A DNA stretch of 64,000 nt, taken from the NCBI GenBank assembly GCA_046349435.1, contig JAXMCI010000033.1, positions 1 to 64,000 of the forward strand. Reading direction: 5' to 3'. Below the pieces are notes generated by a model, which worked only from the letters and a program-made list of their open reading frames with translations, ran no database searches and was not told the DNA's origin. The DNA comes from JAXMCI01 sp046349435. GTDB lineage: Bacteria > Pseudomonadota > Alphaproteobacteria > Dongiales > Dongiaceae. Below, in pieces: positions 1 to 8,772 of this stretch. Both the position numbers and the translations under genes were made by a program. How positions within the stretch are numbered: the stretch's first letter is position 1; each line of letters opens with the position of its first letter.

Positions 1-101
1 TCATCATCCATCTCGTCTCGGTGGCGCTGGCCAAGCGCGACCCGTACTTCCTCGAGGTGATCGTCCGGCACCTGCGCCACCGCTCCTATTACGGGGTCTA
101 G
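1..101 (+). CDS. trbD: TrbD/VirB3-family conjugal transfer protein, C-terminal end (partial)
   Basis: Only the last 32 codons are inside the window; the reading frame starts at base 3 and stops with TAG at 99-101. The visible tail contains KRDPYFLEVIVRHLR followed by HRSYYGV, which looks like the cytoplasmic tail of TrbD/VirB3 inner-membrane proteins. Those are small two-helix proteins that work with the VirB4-type ATPase. trbE begins 7 bp downstream, the usual order. The call rests on the tail motif and on position; the membrane helices are outside the window. Confidence 0.65.
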   Translation, partial: IIHLVSVALAKRDPYFLEVIVRHLRHRSYYGV

Positions 102-108
102 GCCGGGC

Positions 109-2532
109 ATGCTGAGCCTGCGGGAGTATCGGCCCAAGACCGACCGCCTGGCCGACCTGCTGCCCTGGGCGGCGCTGGTCGGGCCGGGGGTGGTGCTGAA
201 CAAGGACGGCTCCTTCCTGCGCACGCTGCGCTTCCGCGGGCCGGACCTCGATTCCTCGACCGAGGCGCAGGTCGTCGTCGCCAACGCCCAGCTCAACAAC
301 GCGCTGAAGCGGCTGGGCGGCGGCTGGGCGCTCTATATCGAGGCGCGGCGCTTCCACAGCGCCGACTACCTGCCCGAGGGCAAGTTCCCCGACCCGCTCA
401 GCTGGATGGTCGACGCCGAGCGGCGCGACGCCTTCGAGCGCGGCGGCGAGAGCTTCGACACCGCCTACTTCCTGACCCTGCAGTACCTGCCGCCGACCGA
501 GCGCACCATGTCGGCAGCCGGTCTCTTCGTCGGCCGCGCCGCCGAGCAGATCGACAGCGGCCGCTACGTCGCGGCGCTCGACCAGTTCGTGACCCAGACC
601 GAGCGCATCGCCGACATCCTGGCCCATGCGCTGCACGATGTCGGGTTCCTCGGCGACGAGGCGCTGCTCACCTACCTGCACTCCACCGTCTCGACCAAGC
701 GGCACAGCGTGGCGGTGCCCGAGACCCCCGTCTATCTCGACGTGCTGCTGGCCGACAGCGCGCTGCTCGGCGGGCTGCAGCCGAGGCTCGGCGACGAGCA
801 TCTGCGCACCGTCTCGATCACCGGCTTCCCCGGCAGCACGACGCCGGCGCTGCTCGACGCGCTCAACCGCCTGCCGATCGAGTATCGCTGGGTGACCCGC
901 TACCTGCCGCTCGACAAGGTCGATGCCGGGCGGCTGCTGGAGAGCTACCGCCGCCGCTGGTTCGCCAAGCGCAAGGGGCTGTTCGCGCTGCTGCAGGAGG
1001 CGATGACCCGGCAGGAGAGCGCGCTGGTCGACAGCCCGGCGCTGCAGAAGTCGGCCGATGCCGACGAGGCGATGCGCGAGCTCGCCGAGGACCTCGTCTC
1101 CTACGGCTACTTCACCGCCACCATCGTCGTCTGGGACGCCGATCCGCGGCGCGCGTCCGAGAAGGAGCGGGAGGTCGAGCGGGTGGTCAACGGGCTCGGC
1201 TTCGTCAGCCAGCGCGAGACGGTCAACGCCGTCGAGGCCTGGCTGTCGACGCTGCCCGGCCAGGCCTACGCCAACGTCCGGCGGCCGCTGGTCAACAGCC
1301 TCAACCTCGCCCACATGGTGCCGTTCTCGGCCGTCTGGTCGGGGCCGGAGTGGGACAGCCATCTCGACGCGCCGCCGCTCCTCTATGCCCGCACCGACGG
1401 CCACACGCCGTTCCGCCTGACCTTCGCGGTGGGCGGCGTCGGCCACAAGATGGTGATCGGGCCGACCGGCTCGGGCAAGTCGGTGCTGCTGGCCCTGCTG
1501 GCGCTGCAGTTCCGCCGCTATCCCGGCGCCCAGGTCATCATCTTCGACAAGGGCGAGGCGGCGCTCGCCGCCACGCTCGGCGTCGGCGGCGCCCATTACG
1601 AGCTCGGCACCCGCGAGGCCGGGCTCTCCTTCCAGCCGCTGGCCGACGTCGACCAGATCGAGGAGCGGCGCTGGGCCCATGACTGGATCATCGGCCTCCT
1701 GACCAGCGACGGGCTGGCGGTGCCGCCGCCGCGCAAGGAGGCGGTGTGGGACGCGCTCGAGGCGCTCGCCGCCGCGCCGCGCCACCAGCGCACCATGACC
1801 GGCCTGCGCGTGCTGGTGCAGGACGACGACGTCCGCCACAGCCTCGCCGCCTACACCGTCGACGGCGCCTTCGGCCACATCCTCGACGCCGACGAGGAGC
1901 AGGCGCTGGCGGCCTCCTGGCAATGCTTCGAGATGCAGGCGCTGCTGGCGCTGCCGACCGTGGTGGCGCCGGTGCTGGCCTATCTCTTCCACCGGCTGGA
2001 GAAGCTGTTCGGCGGCGCGCCGACGCTGCTGATCCTCGACGAGGCCTGGCTGTTCCTCGACCACCCCGTCTTCGCCAGCCAGATGCGGGAGTGGCTGAAG
2101 ACGCTGCGCAAGGCCAATGTCGGGGTGATCTTCGCCACCCAGTCGATCGACGACGCCCTCGGCTCGGAGATCGCCGCGACGCTGGTGGAATCCTGCCCGG
2201 TGCGCATCTTCCTGCCGAACGACCGGGCGACCGAGCCGCAGAGCGCCGAGGCCTATGTCAGGCTCGGCCTCAACGAGCGGCAGATCCGGCTCGTCGCCAA
2301 CGCTCTGCCGCGCCGCCAGTACTACTACCAGTCGCGCGAGGGCAACCGGCTGATCGACCTCGACCTCGGCGAGATCGCGCTGGCCTTCTGCGGCGCCAGC
2401 CGGCCGGAGGACCGGGCGCTGATCAAGCGCCTGGTGGCGCGCGCCGGCCAGCCGGCCTTCGTGCGCACCTACCTGCAGGAGCGCAACATGCCCTGGGTGG
2501 CGGAGCTGTTCACCGCCGAGGCCGCGGAATGA
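109..2532 (+). CDS. trbE: TrbE/VirB4-type conjugal transfer ATPase
   Basis: Cytoplasmic/inner-membrane AAA+ ATPase (807 aa) that powers pilus assembly and substrate transfer in P-type type IV secretion. The N-terminal CagE/TrbE/VirB domain spans roughly residues 1-400. Walker A GPTGSGKS lies at about residues 451-458, Walker B LLILDEAW at about 640-647, followed by a TQSIDDAL sensor-like segment. Length fits the family (about 800-850 aa). The N-terminus MLSLREYRPKTDRLADLLPW is typical of TrbE, which supports the ATG at 109. The stop overlaps the trbF start (ATGA), so the two are probably translationally coupled. No sign of damage in this gene. Confidence 0.95.
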   Translation: MLSLREYRPKTDRLADLLPWAALVGPGVVLNKDGSFLRTLRFRGPDLDSSTEAQVVVANAQLNNALKRLGGGWALYIEARRFHSADYLPEGKFPDPLSWMVDAERRDAFERGGESFDTAYFLTLQYLPPTERTMSAAGLFVGRAAEQIDSGRYVAALDQFVTQTERIADILAHALHDVGFLGDEALLTYLHSTVSTKRHSVAVPETPVYLDVLLADSALLGGLQPRLGDEHLRTVSITGFPGSTTPALLDALNRLPIEYRWVTRYLPLDKVDAGRLLESYRRRWFAKRKGLFALLQEAMTRQESALVDSPALQKSADADEAMRELAEDLVSYGYFTATIVVWDADPRRASEKEREVERVVNGLGFVSQRETVNAVEAWLSTLPGQAYANVRRPLVNSLNLAHMVPFSAVWSGPEWDSHLDAPPLLYARTDGHTPFRLTFAVGGVGHKMVIGPTGSGKSVLLALLALQFRRYPGAQVIIFDKGEAALAATLGVGGAHYELGTREAGLSFQPLADVDQIEERRWAHDWIIGLLTSDGLAVPPPRKEAVWDALEALAAAPRHQRTMTGLRVLVQDDDVRHSLAAYTVDGAFGHILDADEEQALAASWQCFEMQALLALPTVVAPVLAYLFHRLEKLFGGAPTLLILDEAWLFLDHPVFASQMREWLKTLRKANVGVIFATQSIDDALGSEIAATLVESCPVRIFLPNDRATEPQSAEAYVRLGLNERQIRLVANALPRRQYYYQSREGNRLIDLDLGEIALAFCGASRPEDRALIKRLVARAGQPAFVRTYLQERNMPWVAELFTAEAAE

Positions 2533-3224
2533 GCACCGAGTACGAGCGCAGCACGCCGCGCTTCGGCGGCGCCGCCGGCGAGACGCCGTACCAGCGGGCC
2601 CGCCAGGTCTGGGACGAGCGCATCGGCTCGGCCCGCGTCCAGGCGGCGAGCTGGCGCATCGCCTTCTTCGCCGTGGCGCTGCTGGCCGCCTTGCTCGGCG
2701 CCGCCGTCGTGCTGCTGGTGCAGCAGTCGCGGGTGGTGCCCTACATCGTCGAGATCAACCCCAAGGGCGGCGTCGTCGGCGTCGCCCCGGCGGAGCGGCC
2801 CTACGAGCCGAACGAGGCGCAGCTGCGCTACTTCCTCGCCAACTTCGTCGAGCTGATCGGCACCATCCCGATCGACCCCGTGGTGGCCAAGAAGAACTGG
2901 CTGGCGGCCTACGGCTACGTCACCGAGAACGGCGCCCGGCTGCTCAACACCTACGCCACCAACGCCGATCCGTTCGGCCGGGTCGGCAAGCAGCGGGTCG
3001 AGATCCTGGTGCGCAACGCGCTGCGCGAATCCGACCGCAGCTTCCAGCTGACCTGGAACGAGACGGTGTACGACCCGAACGGCGCCATCGTCTCGCGGCG
3101 CGAGCGCACCGGCCTGTTCTCGGTCGTCGTCCTGCCGCCCAGGACCGAGGAGCAGATTCTCAAGAATCCGCTGGGCATCTACATCGACAACTTCAGCATC
3201 TCGGAGGGCCGCCCGCTGTCATGA
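2529..3224 (+). CDS. trbF: TrbF/VirB8-like type IV secretion scaffold protein
   Basis: 231-aa bitopic inner-membrane protein. A short cytoplasmic head precedes one transmembrane helix (about residues 40-65, rich in A/L/V) and a periplasmic VirB8-like domain starting near VVPYIVEINPKGG. VirB8 proteins nucleate the inner-membrane part of the channel and contact VirB9 and VirB10 homologues, which follow directly here. Start and stop both overlap the neighbours by 4 bp (ATGA), consistent with one operon. The ATG at 2529 is preferred because of this coupling and because it gives the normal length for TrbF. Confidence 0.92.
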   Translation: MSTEYERSTPRFGGAAGETPYQRARQVWDERIGSARVQAASWRIAFFAVALLAALLGAAVVLLVQQSRVVPYIVEINPKGGVVGVAPAERPYEPNEAQLRYFLANFVELIGTIPIDPVVAKKNWLAAYGYVTENGARLLNTYATNADPFGRVGKQRVEILVRNALRESDRSFQLTWNETVYDPNGAIVSRRERTGLFSVVVLPPRTEEQILKNPLGIYIDNFSISEGRPLS

Positions 3225-4195
3225 CGGCGTTCCGCGCGCTCCTCCGACCGCTGCTGGTCCCGGCGCTGCTGGCCGCGCTGGCCGGCTGCACGCGCGAGGA
3301 CTGGCTCGGCCCGCAGGCCGCGGAGCCGGCGCCTGCCGCACCGGCGCCGCGGCCCGCGCCGCCGGTGCCGCGCATCGTCGCCGTGCCGCAGCCGATCCCG
3401 ATGCCCGGGCAGCTGCAGCCGCTCGAGCCGGCGCGGCCGGCGCAGAAGCCGGTGACGCTCGCCGCCGCCGTCGACCAGGCCAACCGGACGTCGCTGCAGA
3501 CGCCGAGCAGCCAGGGCTTCATCAACTCGATGATGGTCTACGACTACATGCCGAGCGCGCTCTACCAGATCTACACCGCGCCGCAGAAGATCACCGACAT
3601 CGAGTTCGAGCCGGGCGAGGACCTGATCTCCTTCGCCGCCGGCGACACGGTGCGCTGGCTGGTCGACAAGACCTACAGCGGCGGCGGCGCCGAGCGGCAG
3701 GACCACCTGCTGATCCAGCCGGTGCGCAGCGGGCTGGAGAACACGCTGGTGGTGACCACCACCAAGCGCAGCTACCACATGCAGGTGAAGTCGCTGAACA
3801 GCACCTACATGGCCTCGGTCAGCTGGCGCTACCCGGCCGCGGCCGGGCTGGTCCAGGGGGCGGAGGGCGGCGGCCCGGTGATGCCGTCGGCCTCCCGCGT
3901 CGCGCCGACCGACCTGCAGTTCGACTACAACGTCCGCACCGTCGACGGCAACAGCCCGGTCTGGAAGCCGGACCTCGTCTTCAGCGACGGCACGCGCACC
4001 TACATCCGCTTCCCGGCCGCGCTGGCGAGCTCGCAGGCGCCGGTCCTCTACGTCATCGAGAACGACCAGGCGCAGCTGGTGAATTATCGCGTCCAGGGCA
4101 ACTACTACATCGTCGATCGGCTGTTCCAGAAGGCGGAGCTGCGCGTCGGCGAGGACAACCCGACCGTCGTGCAGATCGCTCGCAAAGGAGACTGA
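3221..4195 (+). CDS. trbG: TrbG/VirB9-like outer-membrane complex protein
   Basis: 324-aa exported protein. An N-terminal signal segment ends in LAALAGC at about residues 19-25, which reads as a lipobox. A Pro/Ala-rich linker follows, then the VirB9/TrbG/CagX beta domain from about residue 110 (for example YTAPQKITDIEFEPGE). TrbG forms the outer-membrane core ring with TrbI. It overlaps trbF by 4 bp and is separated from trbI by 3 bp. Known family; the lipoprotein assignment is inferred from the sequence. Confidence 0.93.
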   Translation: MTAFRALLRPLLVPALLAALAGCTREDWLGPQAAEPAPAAPAPRPAPPVPRIVAVPQPIPMPGQLQPLEPARPAQKPVTLAAAVDQANRTSLQTPSSQGFINSMMVYDYMPSALYQIYTAPQKITDIEFEPGEDLISFAAGDTVRWLVDKTYSGGGAERQDHLLIQPVRSGLENTLVVTTTKRSYHMQVKSLNSTYMASVSWRYPAAAGLVQGAEGGGPVMPSASRVAPTDLQFDYNVRTVDGNSPVWKPDLVFSDGTRTYIRFPAALASSQAPVLYVIENDQAQLVNYRVQGNYYIVDRLFQKAELRVGEDNPTVVQIARKGD

Positions 4196-4198
4196 GCC

Positions 4199-5605
4199 AT
4201 GGCCATGGGACGGGCTGCGCCGGCGATGGCCGGCGGCGGGCTGCTCGCCGCCGGGGCGCGCGATCCGGCGCGGCAGGCGACCACCCTGAACCGGCGGCTG
4301 ATCGGGCTGGTGGCCGGCGGCGCGGCGCTGGCCGTGGCGGTCGCCGCCGGGCTGTCGCTGCAGGGCGGCGGCCAGGGCGGCGGCGGTTCCCAGGAGATGC
4401 CGCGCGCGGCCAGCGACGTCAGGCTGCCCAAGCCGCTCGCCGAGCTGCCCGGCGACTATGGCGACGCCGACCGCATCGCCGGCTACCTGCCGGCGCCGGC
4501 GGCGGCGCAGCCCTCGGCGGCCGAGCTGGCCCGGCTGTCGCAGCTCGAGGCGCAGTCGGCGGCGCTGCAGCAGCAGCTCGAGAAGGCGCTCGCCACCATC
4601 GGCGGCCTCGAGGACCAGATGCGCAACGCCCAGCCGGCACCGGCCGCGGTCGCCGCCCCGGCGCCGACGGTCGATCCCGACGCCGACGCGGCGGCGCGCA
4701 GCGGCCTGTTCTTTTCCGCCGGCACGCCCGGCGGGCAGCTTCTTTCGCAGCCGATGGGCGGCCACGGGGCGGGCGCCGCGCCGGGACCGCAGAGCTCGGC
4801 GCTGGAGCCCGGCGCCGGGCCGCAGCTCGCCGCCGACCCGCCGCCGCCCGCTCCGGCCGAGCCCAGCGTGGTGCCGCCGCCGATGGCGCCGCAGGCGACG
4901 CCCGGCATGCCCGATTCCGGCATGCCCCCGCTGCTGCGGCCCGCCGCGGCGCGCAGCGGCGTGCAGCAGATCCCGGCCCTTTCGGTCGCGGCCGGCAGCA
5001 TCATCCCGGCCAGCCTGATCACCGGCATCAACTCCGACATCGAGGGCGCGCTGGTCGCCCAGGTGCGCGAGAACGTCTACGACACCCTGACCGGCCAGCA
5101 CCTGCTGATCCCGCAGGGCACCAAGCTGGTCGGCAGCTACGGCGCCGACGTGATCTACGGCCAGGAGCGGGTGAAGGCGAGCTTCACCCGGCTGATCCGT
5201 CCCGACGGCACCTGGGTGGCGCTGGAGAATGCCGAGGCCGCCGACACCGGCGGCATGGCCGGCCTCACGGACGAGGTCGACAACCACTGGGGCCGGCTGA
5301 TCGCCGGTGCGCTGCTCTCGGCCACCTTCAGCCTCGGCACCAGCGCCGCCGCCGGCACGCCGCGCGGCTACTATCCCTCGCCGGTGCAGGGTGCCGCCAG
5401 CAACGCCGCCGGCTCGGTCGGCCAGACCGGCCAGGTCTTCGCCCAGCAGCAGCTCGACCGGAAGCCGACCATCACGGTCCGGCCGGGCTTCTCCTTCGAC
5501 ATCATCGTCCAGCGCGACCTCGTGCTGACCGCCTTCGGCGAGCCGGCGCCGGCCCGGCAGCCCTTCCGGCAGATCGGCGCGCTGGCCGGCGACCCGGCGC
5601 TGTGA
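4199..5605 (+). CDS. trbI: TrbI/VirB10-like envelope-spanning channel protein
   Basis: 468 aa. The N-terminal cytoplasmic segment is followed by one transmembrane helix (about residues 33-55), a long Pro/Ala/Gln-rich periplasmic linker with a coiled-coil-like stretch, and the C-terminal VirB10 beta-barrel domain (about 260-460). That domain contains LIPQGTKLVGSYGADVIYG, a highly typical TrbI/VirB10 motif. The AAGGAG at about 4185-4190 places the start at the ATG at 4199, although an in-frame ATG lies two codons later. It bridges inner and outer membranes in the mating channel. Confidence 0.94.
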   Translation: MAMGRAAPAMAGGGLLAAGARDPARQATTLNRRLIGLVAGGAALAVAVAAGLSLQGGGQGGGGSQEMPRAASDVRLPKPLAELPGDYGDADRIAGYLPAPAAAQPSAAELARLSQLEAQSAALQQQLEKALATIGGLEDQMRNAQPAPAAVAAPAPTVDPDADAAARSGLFFSAGTPGGQLLSQPMGGHGAGAAPGPQSSALEPGAGPQLAADPPPPAPAEPSVVPPPMAPQATPGMPDSGMPPLLRPAAARSGVQQIPALSVAAGSIIPASLITGINSDIEGALVAQVRENVYDTLTGQHLLIPQGTKLVGSYGADVIYGQERVKASFTRLIRPDGTWVALENAEAADTGGMAGLTDEVDNHWGRLIAGALLSATFSLGTSAAAGTPRGYYPSPVQGAASNAAGSVGQTGQVFAQQQLDRKPTITVRPGFSFDIIVQRDLVLTAFGEPAPARQPFRQIGALAGDPAL

Positions 5606-5871
5606 CCGGCCGCCCGCCGGGCCGCCTCCCCGGCCTGCTCGCGGTGGCGCTGGCGGCCATGCTGGCCGGCGCGGCCGCGGCCCGGGCCGACGACAATAGC
5701 GGCCAGACGGTGGTGGTCGGCGCGCCCAACCAGCCGCCGCCCAACCCGAACTCCTCGGTCAACAAGGAGGACGTGCTGAAGAGCCTGCGCGGCTCCGGCT
5801 TCGAGCACTTCAAGGACCAGGCGCCGAGCACCGTGCCGGTGCCGTGGCTGGAGAGCGATGCACCCCATTGA
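5602..5871 (+). CDS. Small exported protein of the conjugation operon, unknown function
   Basis: 89 aa, starting with GTG in a GTGA overlap with the trbI stop. It has a clear signal peptide (hydrophobic LLAVALAAMLAGAAAARA, cleavage probably after the second Ala-rich block) and a mature part of about 60 residues, Pro/Asn-rich at first and ending in PVPWLESDAPH. I do not recognise the family. It sits where TrbH-like or entry-exclusion-like small proteins occur in other trb operons, but there is no lipobox and no similarity I can name. It overlaps trbL by 14 bp, so it is very likely translated as part of the operon. Confidence 0.6.
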   Translation: MTGRPPGRLPGLLAVALAAMLAGAAAARADDNSGQTVVVGAPNQPPPNPNSSVNKEDVLKSLRGSGFEHFKDQAPSTVPVPWLESDAPH

Positions 5872-7157
5872 TCCCGGCGCCATCGACGTCATCCAGGACG
5901 TCATCGTCGGCCAGCTGCAGACCGGCTTCCAGCGGGTCCAGGCGGTTGCCTGGCCGCTGCTCTATGCCTTCGCCGTCATCGAGATGGTGCTGCTCGGGCT
6001 GGGGCTGGCGCTCGGCCGCCGCGCCGCGGCGGGCGAGCTGCTCTGGATGGTGGTCAAGATCGGCATCGTCATCTTCCTGATCCAGAACTACGCCTATCTC
6101 CTGCAGACCGTGCTGGCCGGCTTCGCCTGGCTCGGGCTGCAGCCGCAGGAGGTCACCGACGGGGCCGTCACGGTGCAGGAGGTGATCCAGCGGCCGAGCC
6201 GGATCTGGCAGCTCGGCTACGATCCGGCGCTCGGCCTGCTCGAGGTCGCCGTCAAGGCGGATGGCGGCCAGCCTGGCATCGCCTTCATCTATGGCTGGCT
6301 GGGGTTCGGCATCCTCGTGGCCTTCGGCGTGCTGGTGGCGCAGATCGTCTTCACCATCGTCGCCTTCTACGGCGTCGCGCTGGTGGCGCTGCTGATGGTG
6401 CCGCTCGGCATCTTCCGGCCGGCCGGCGGGCTGCTCGACCGCGCCCTGCAGCAGGTGCTGGCCGCCGCCGCGCGCGTGCTGGTGCTGGTGCTGCTGGTCG
6501 GCGTGCTGGTCCGGCTGTGGCCAGACCTCGACGTGCCGCGTTTCACCGCCAAGACGCCGATCGACCAGCCGCTCGGCCTGTTCTTCCTGGCCGCCACCTT
6601 CGCGCTGCTCGCCTTCCGGCTGCCCGGGCTGGCGGCGCGCGTCGTCGGCCCGCTCGCCGCCGCCCGGCCGCGGCCGGCCGACCTGGCGGTCGAGGTGGCG
6701 CCGGCCCGGCCGATCGTCGCCCCGGCGCCGCTGCCCGCCGCGCTGCGCGACGGCGCCCAGGTGGCGCCGGGGATCGCCGGCCGCGCCGCCGCCGACCGGC
6801 CGGCAGTGACCGCCGCGGCGGGCCCGGCGCAGCTGGCCCCGCCGGCGGTGAGCACCCCCGGGGCGGCCGGCGCCACCGGCGGCGGCAACGCCACCGGCAC
6901 CGCCCGGGTCGAGGGCGGGCGCGGCGAGAGCCTGCCGGCGCTCGGCGGCAGCGGCGGCGGCCCGGGCAGCGGGCGCGGCGCGCGGCCGGGTCTCCGACGC
7001 CACCGTCGATACGCTGGCCGCCGCCTTCCGCAAGGCGCTGGCCAAGGAGGAGGGCCGCGCCGTCGAGAACCAGCGCAAGGCGCAGCGGCTGCAGGCGATG
7101 CGCGACGCGGCGCGCCGCGCGCCCGAGCCGGAGGGCAAGAGCGTTGACGCCGCGTGA
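5858..7157 (+). CDS. trbL: TrbL/VirB6-like polytopic membrane protein, apparent frameshift near 6988
   Basis: Inner-membrane channel component. From the ATG at 5858 the frame encodes several long hydrophobic helices (about residues 25-45, 60-90, 150-195, 200-220, 240-260), then a low-complexity Ala/Pro/Gly tail. The uninterrupted frame runs to a stop at 7147, but its last 50 residues are Arg/Gly-rich nonsense. From about 6990 another frame gives a sensible hydrophilic end (VSDATVDTLAAAFRKALAKE and onward) that stops at 7155-7157. Removing one G from the GGG at 6988-6990 joins the two. The restored stop overlaps a GTG (GTGA, 7154-7157) that would start traF, which supports the repair. Either a sequencing indel or a real C-terminal frameshift. 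Confidence 0.85.
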
Positions 7158-7773
7158 CTGCTTCCTCTCCCCGCGCGAGCGGGAGAGGCGGGGCCCGTCG
7201 CGCCAGCGACGGAGGGTGAGGGGCCGGGCGGCGCGACCCTACCTGACCTCTGCCCCGCGAGCGGGAGAGGGAGACCGGGCCGCCGCCGCCGCGACGATCT
7301 GCGCTCGCCGCGCTGCTGCTGCTGGCGCTGGCCAGCACGCTGCTGCAGCGCGCCGGCTGGTCGCTCAGCCTGCAGGTCACCGGCAGCATGCCGCGCGGCC
7401 TCTATCTCGTCGCTCCGGCGCGGCGCTTCGCGGTCGGCGACGTCGTGCTGCTCGATCCGCCGGCGGCGGTCGCGCCGCTGATGCTGGAGCGGCACTGGAT
7501 CGGCGCCGGCATGAAGCTGATGAAGCCGGTCGCCGCGCTCGCCGGCGACGAGGTCTGCCTGCGCGACGGCCGGGTTTCGTCAATGGCCGGGCGGTGGCGC
7601 CGGTGTTCCGCCAGGACCGCGCTGGCCGCGCGCTGCCGCAGCTGTCATTCTGCCGCCGGCTGGTCGGCGAGGAGGCCTTTCTGCTCAGCATTTACACGGG
7701 TTCTTCATTCGACAGCCGGTATTTTGGTCCGGTCGCCACCAGCCAGCTGCAAGGACGAGCGCTGCCGCTATGA
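7154..7773 (+). pseudogene. traF: TraF-like S26 conjugal-transfer signal peptidase, interrupted and frameshifted
   Basis: TraF processes the pilin/peptide substrates of trb systems. The body is recognisable: an N-terminal transmembrane helix (ALAALLLLALASTLLQRAGW, coded about 7304-7363), then the S26 serine box VTGSMPRGLYLV (catalytic Ser before MP). A lysine box around KLMKPVAALAGDEVC follows. The frame used up to about 7575 must change to continue as FVNGRAVAPVFRQDRAGRAL and end at 7773; adding one T to the TTT at 7575-7577 restores it. No normal start precedes the helix. The expected GTG at 7154 is cut off from it by the repeat at 7161-7272, which contains in-frame stops. As written the gene is broken at two points. 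Confidence 0.75.
7161..7272 (+). repeat. Palindromic intergenic repeat (REP/BIME-like) inside the traF 5' end
   Basis: The stretch contains a hairpin at 7164-7188 (arms CCTCTCC.CCGC and GCGGGAGAGG with one bulged base). A second related half, CCCCGCGAGCGGGAGAGG, lies at 7253-7270. Between them is GC-rich sequence with GACGGAGGGTGAGGGGCC. The composition and the repeated GCGGGAGAGG arms are typical of dispersed extragenic palindromes in GC-rich alphaproteobacteria. It carries stops at 7217 and 7244 in the frame that would join the GTG at 7154 to the traF body. Exact ends are estimated. Confidence 0.6.
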
Positions 7774-8714
7774 ACCGCACAGCATCCGCCACCCGTCACA
7801 TCGGCATGCTCAGCACGGCCTTCGGGCCGCTGGTGGAACGCCATCTCGCCGATCCCGCCGTCATCGAGATCATGCTCAACCCCGACGGCACGCTGCGCAT
7901 CGAGCGGCTGGGCGCGGGCCGCGAGAACACCGGCCAGCGCATCCCGCCCGAGCAGGCGGCCAACATCATCAAGCTGGTCGCCGCGCACAACAACGACATC
8001 GCCGACGCCGACAATCCGGAGGTGGCCTGCGAGCTGCCGGGCACCGGCGCGCGCTTCCAGGGCTGGCTGCCGCCGGTCGTGCGCCATCCCACCTTCGTCA
8101 TCCGCAAGCGCGCCGTGGCGATCTTCTCGCTCGAGGACTATGTCGAGAAGGGGATCATGAGCGCCGGCCAGGCGGCGGTGCTGCGGCAGGCCGTGCTCGA
8201 TCGCCGCAACGTCATCATCGCCGGTGGCACCAGCAGCGGCAAGACCACGCTGGCCAACGCGCTGCTGCGCGAGATCCGCCGCACCGAGGACCGCGTCTTC
8301 GTGCTCGAGGACCTGCCGGAGCTGCAGGTCGATGTCGAGGACCTGGTGACGCTGCGCACCTCGAGCAGCGTCACCATGCGCCAGCTGGTGCATGGCTGCC
8401 TGCGCATGCGGCCCGACCGCATCATCATCGGCGAGGTCCGCGACGGCGCCGCGCTCGACCTGATGAAGGCGTGGAACACCGGCCATGCCGGCGGCATCTG
8501 CACGGTCCACGCCAACAGCCCGGAGAGCGCGCTTGCCCGCCTCGAGGATCTCATCCTCGAGGTCGTGCCGACGGTGCCGCGCCGGCTGCTGATCGAGGCG
8601 GTCGATCTGATCGCCTATCTCGAGCGCGACCCCACCGGGCAGCGCCGCCTCACCGGCCTGGCCGAGCTCGCCGGCCTCGACGAGACGGGCTACGTGCTGC
8701 AGCCACTGGGATAG
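7770..8714 (+). CDS. trbB: TrbB/VirB11-like secretion ATPase
   Basis: 314-aa hexameric cytoplasmic ATPase of the VirB11/GspE superfamily. It has an N-terminal domain (residues 1-130), then Walker A AGGTSSGKTT at about 151-160, an Asp box (EDLPELQV), Walker B-like RIIIGEVRDG and a His box (GHAGGICTVHANS). All catalytic motifs are present. The start overlaps the traF stop (ATGA). In the classical RP4 and Ti trb operons trbB comes first; here it is last. No TrbC pilin or TrbJ (VirB5-like) gene is in the window. Confidence 0.94.
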   Translation: MNRTASATRHIGMLSTAFGPLVERHLADPAVIEIMLNPDGTLRIERLGAGRENTGQRIPPEQAANIIKLVAAHNNDIADADNPEVACELPGTGARFQGWLPPVVRHPTFVIRKRAVAIFSLEDYVEKGIMSAGQAAVLRQAVLDRRNVIIAGGTSSGKTTLANALLREIRRTEDRVFVLEDLPELQVDVEDLVTLRTSSSVTMRQLVHGCLRMRPDRIIIGEVRDGAALDLMKAWNTGHAGGICTVHANSPESALARLEDLILEVVPTVPRRLLIEAVDLIAYLERDPTGQRRLTGLAELAGLDETGYVLQPLG

Positions 8715-8747
8715 CACGGAACCTCGTCTTTTCCCCCGATCCCGTTG

Positions 8748-8772
8748 GAACTGCACGCCTAACCCGCAGTTC
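8748..8772. other. Inverted repeat in the gap between trbB and the sulfotransferase gene
   Basis: The 245-bp gap 8715-8959 holds no gene I can support. It contains arms GAACTGC (8748-8754) and GCAGTTC (8766-8772), a perfect 7-bp dyad with an 11-nt loop, followed by TATAAG at about 8781. It could be a regulatory dyad or a weak terminator after the conjugation operon. There is no U-tract. Confidence 0.3.

Noticed and set aside
4..2064. Very long open frame on the minus strand across trbE, rich in Arg, Gln and His
   Set aside because: It is the antisense shadow of a well-conserved ATPase gene. In DNA this GC-rich stops are rare on the opposite strand, and the translation has no recognisable domain.
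7161..7272. Insertion sequence in traF
   Set aside because: Too short, no transposase frame and no target-site duplication that I can see; the sequence matches dispersed extragenic palindromes instead.
6981..7580. Programmed ribosomal frameshifting in trbL or traF
   Set aside because: No classical slippery heptamer or downstream pseudoknot is seen. traF is also interrupted by a repeat with stops, so indels or decay explain the data better.
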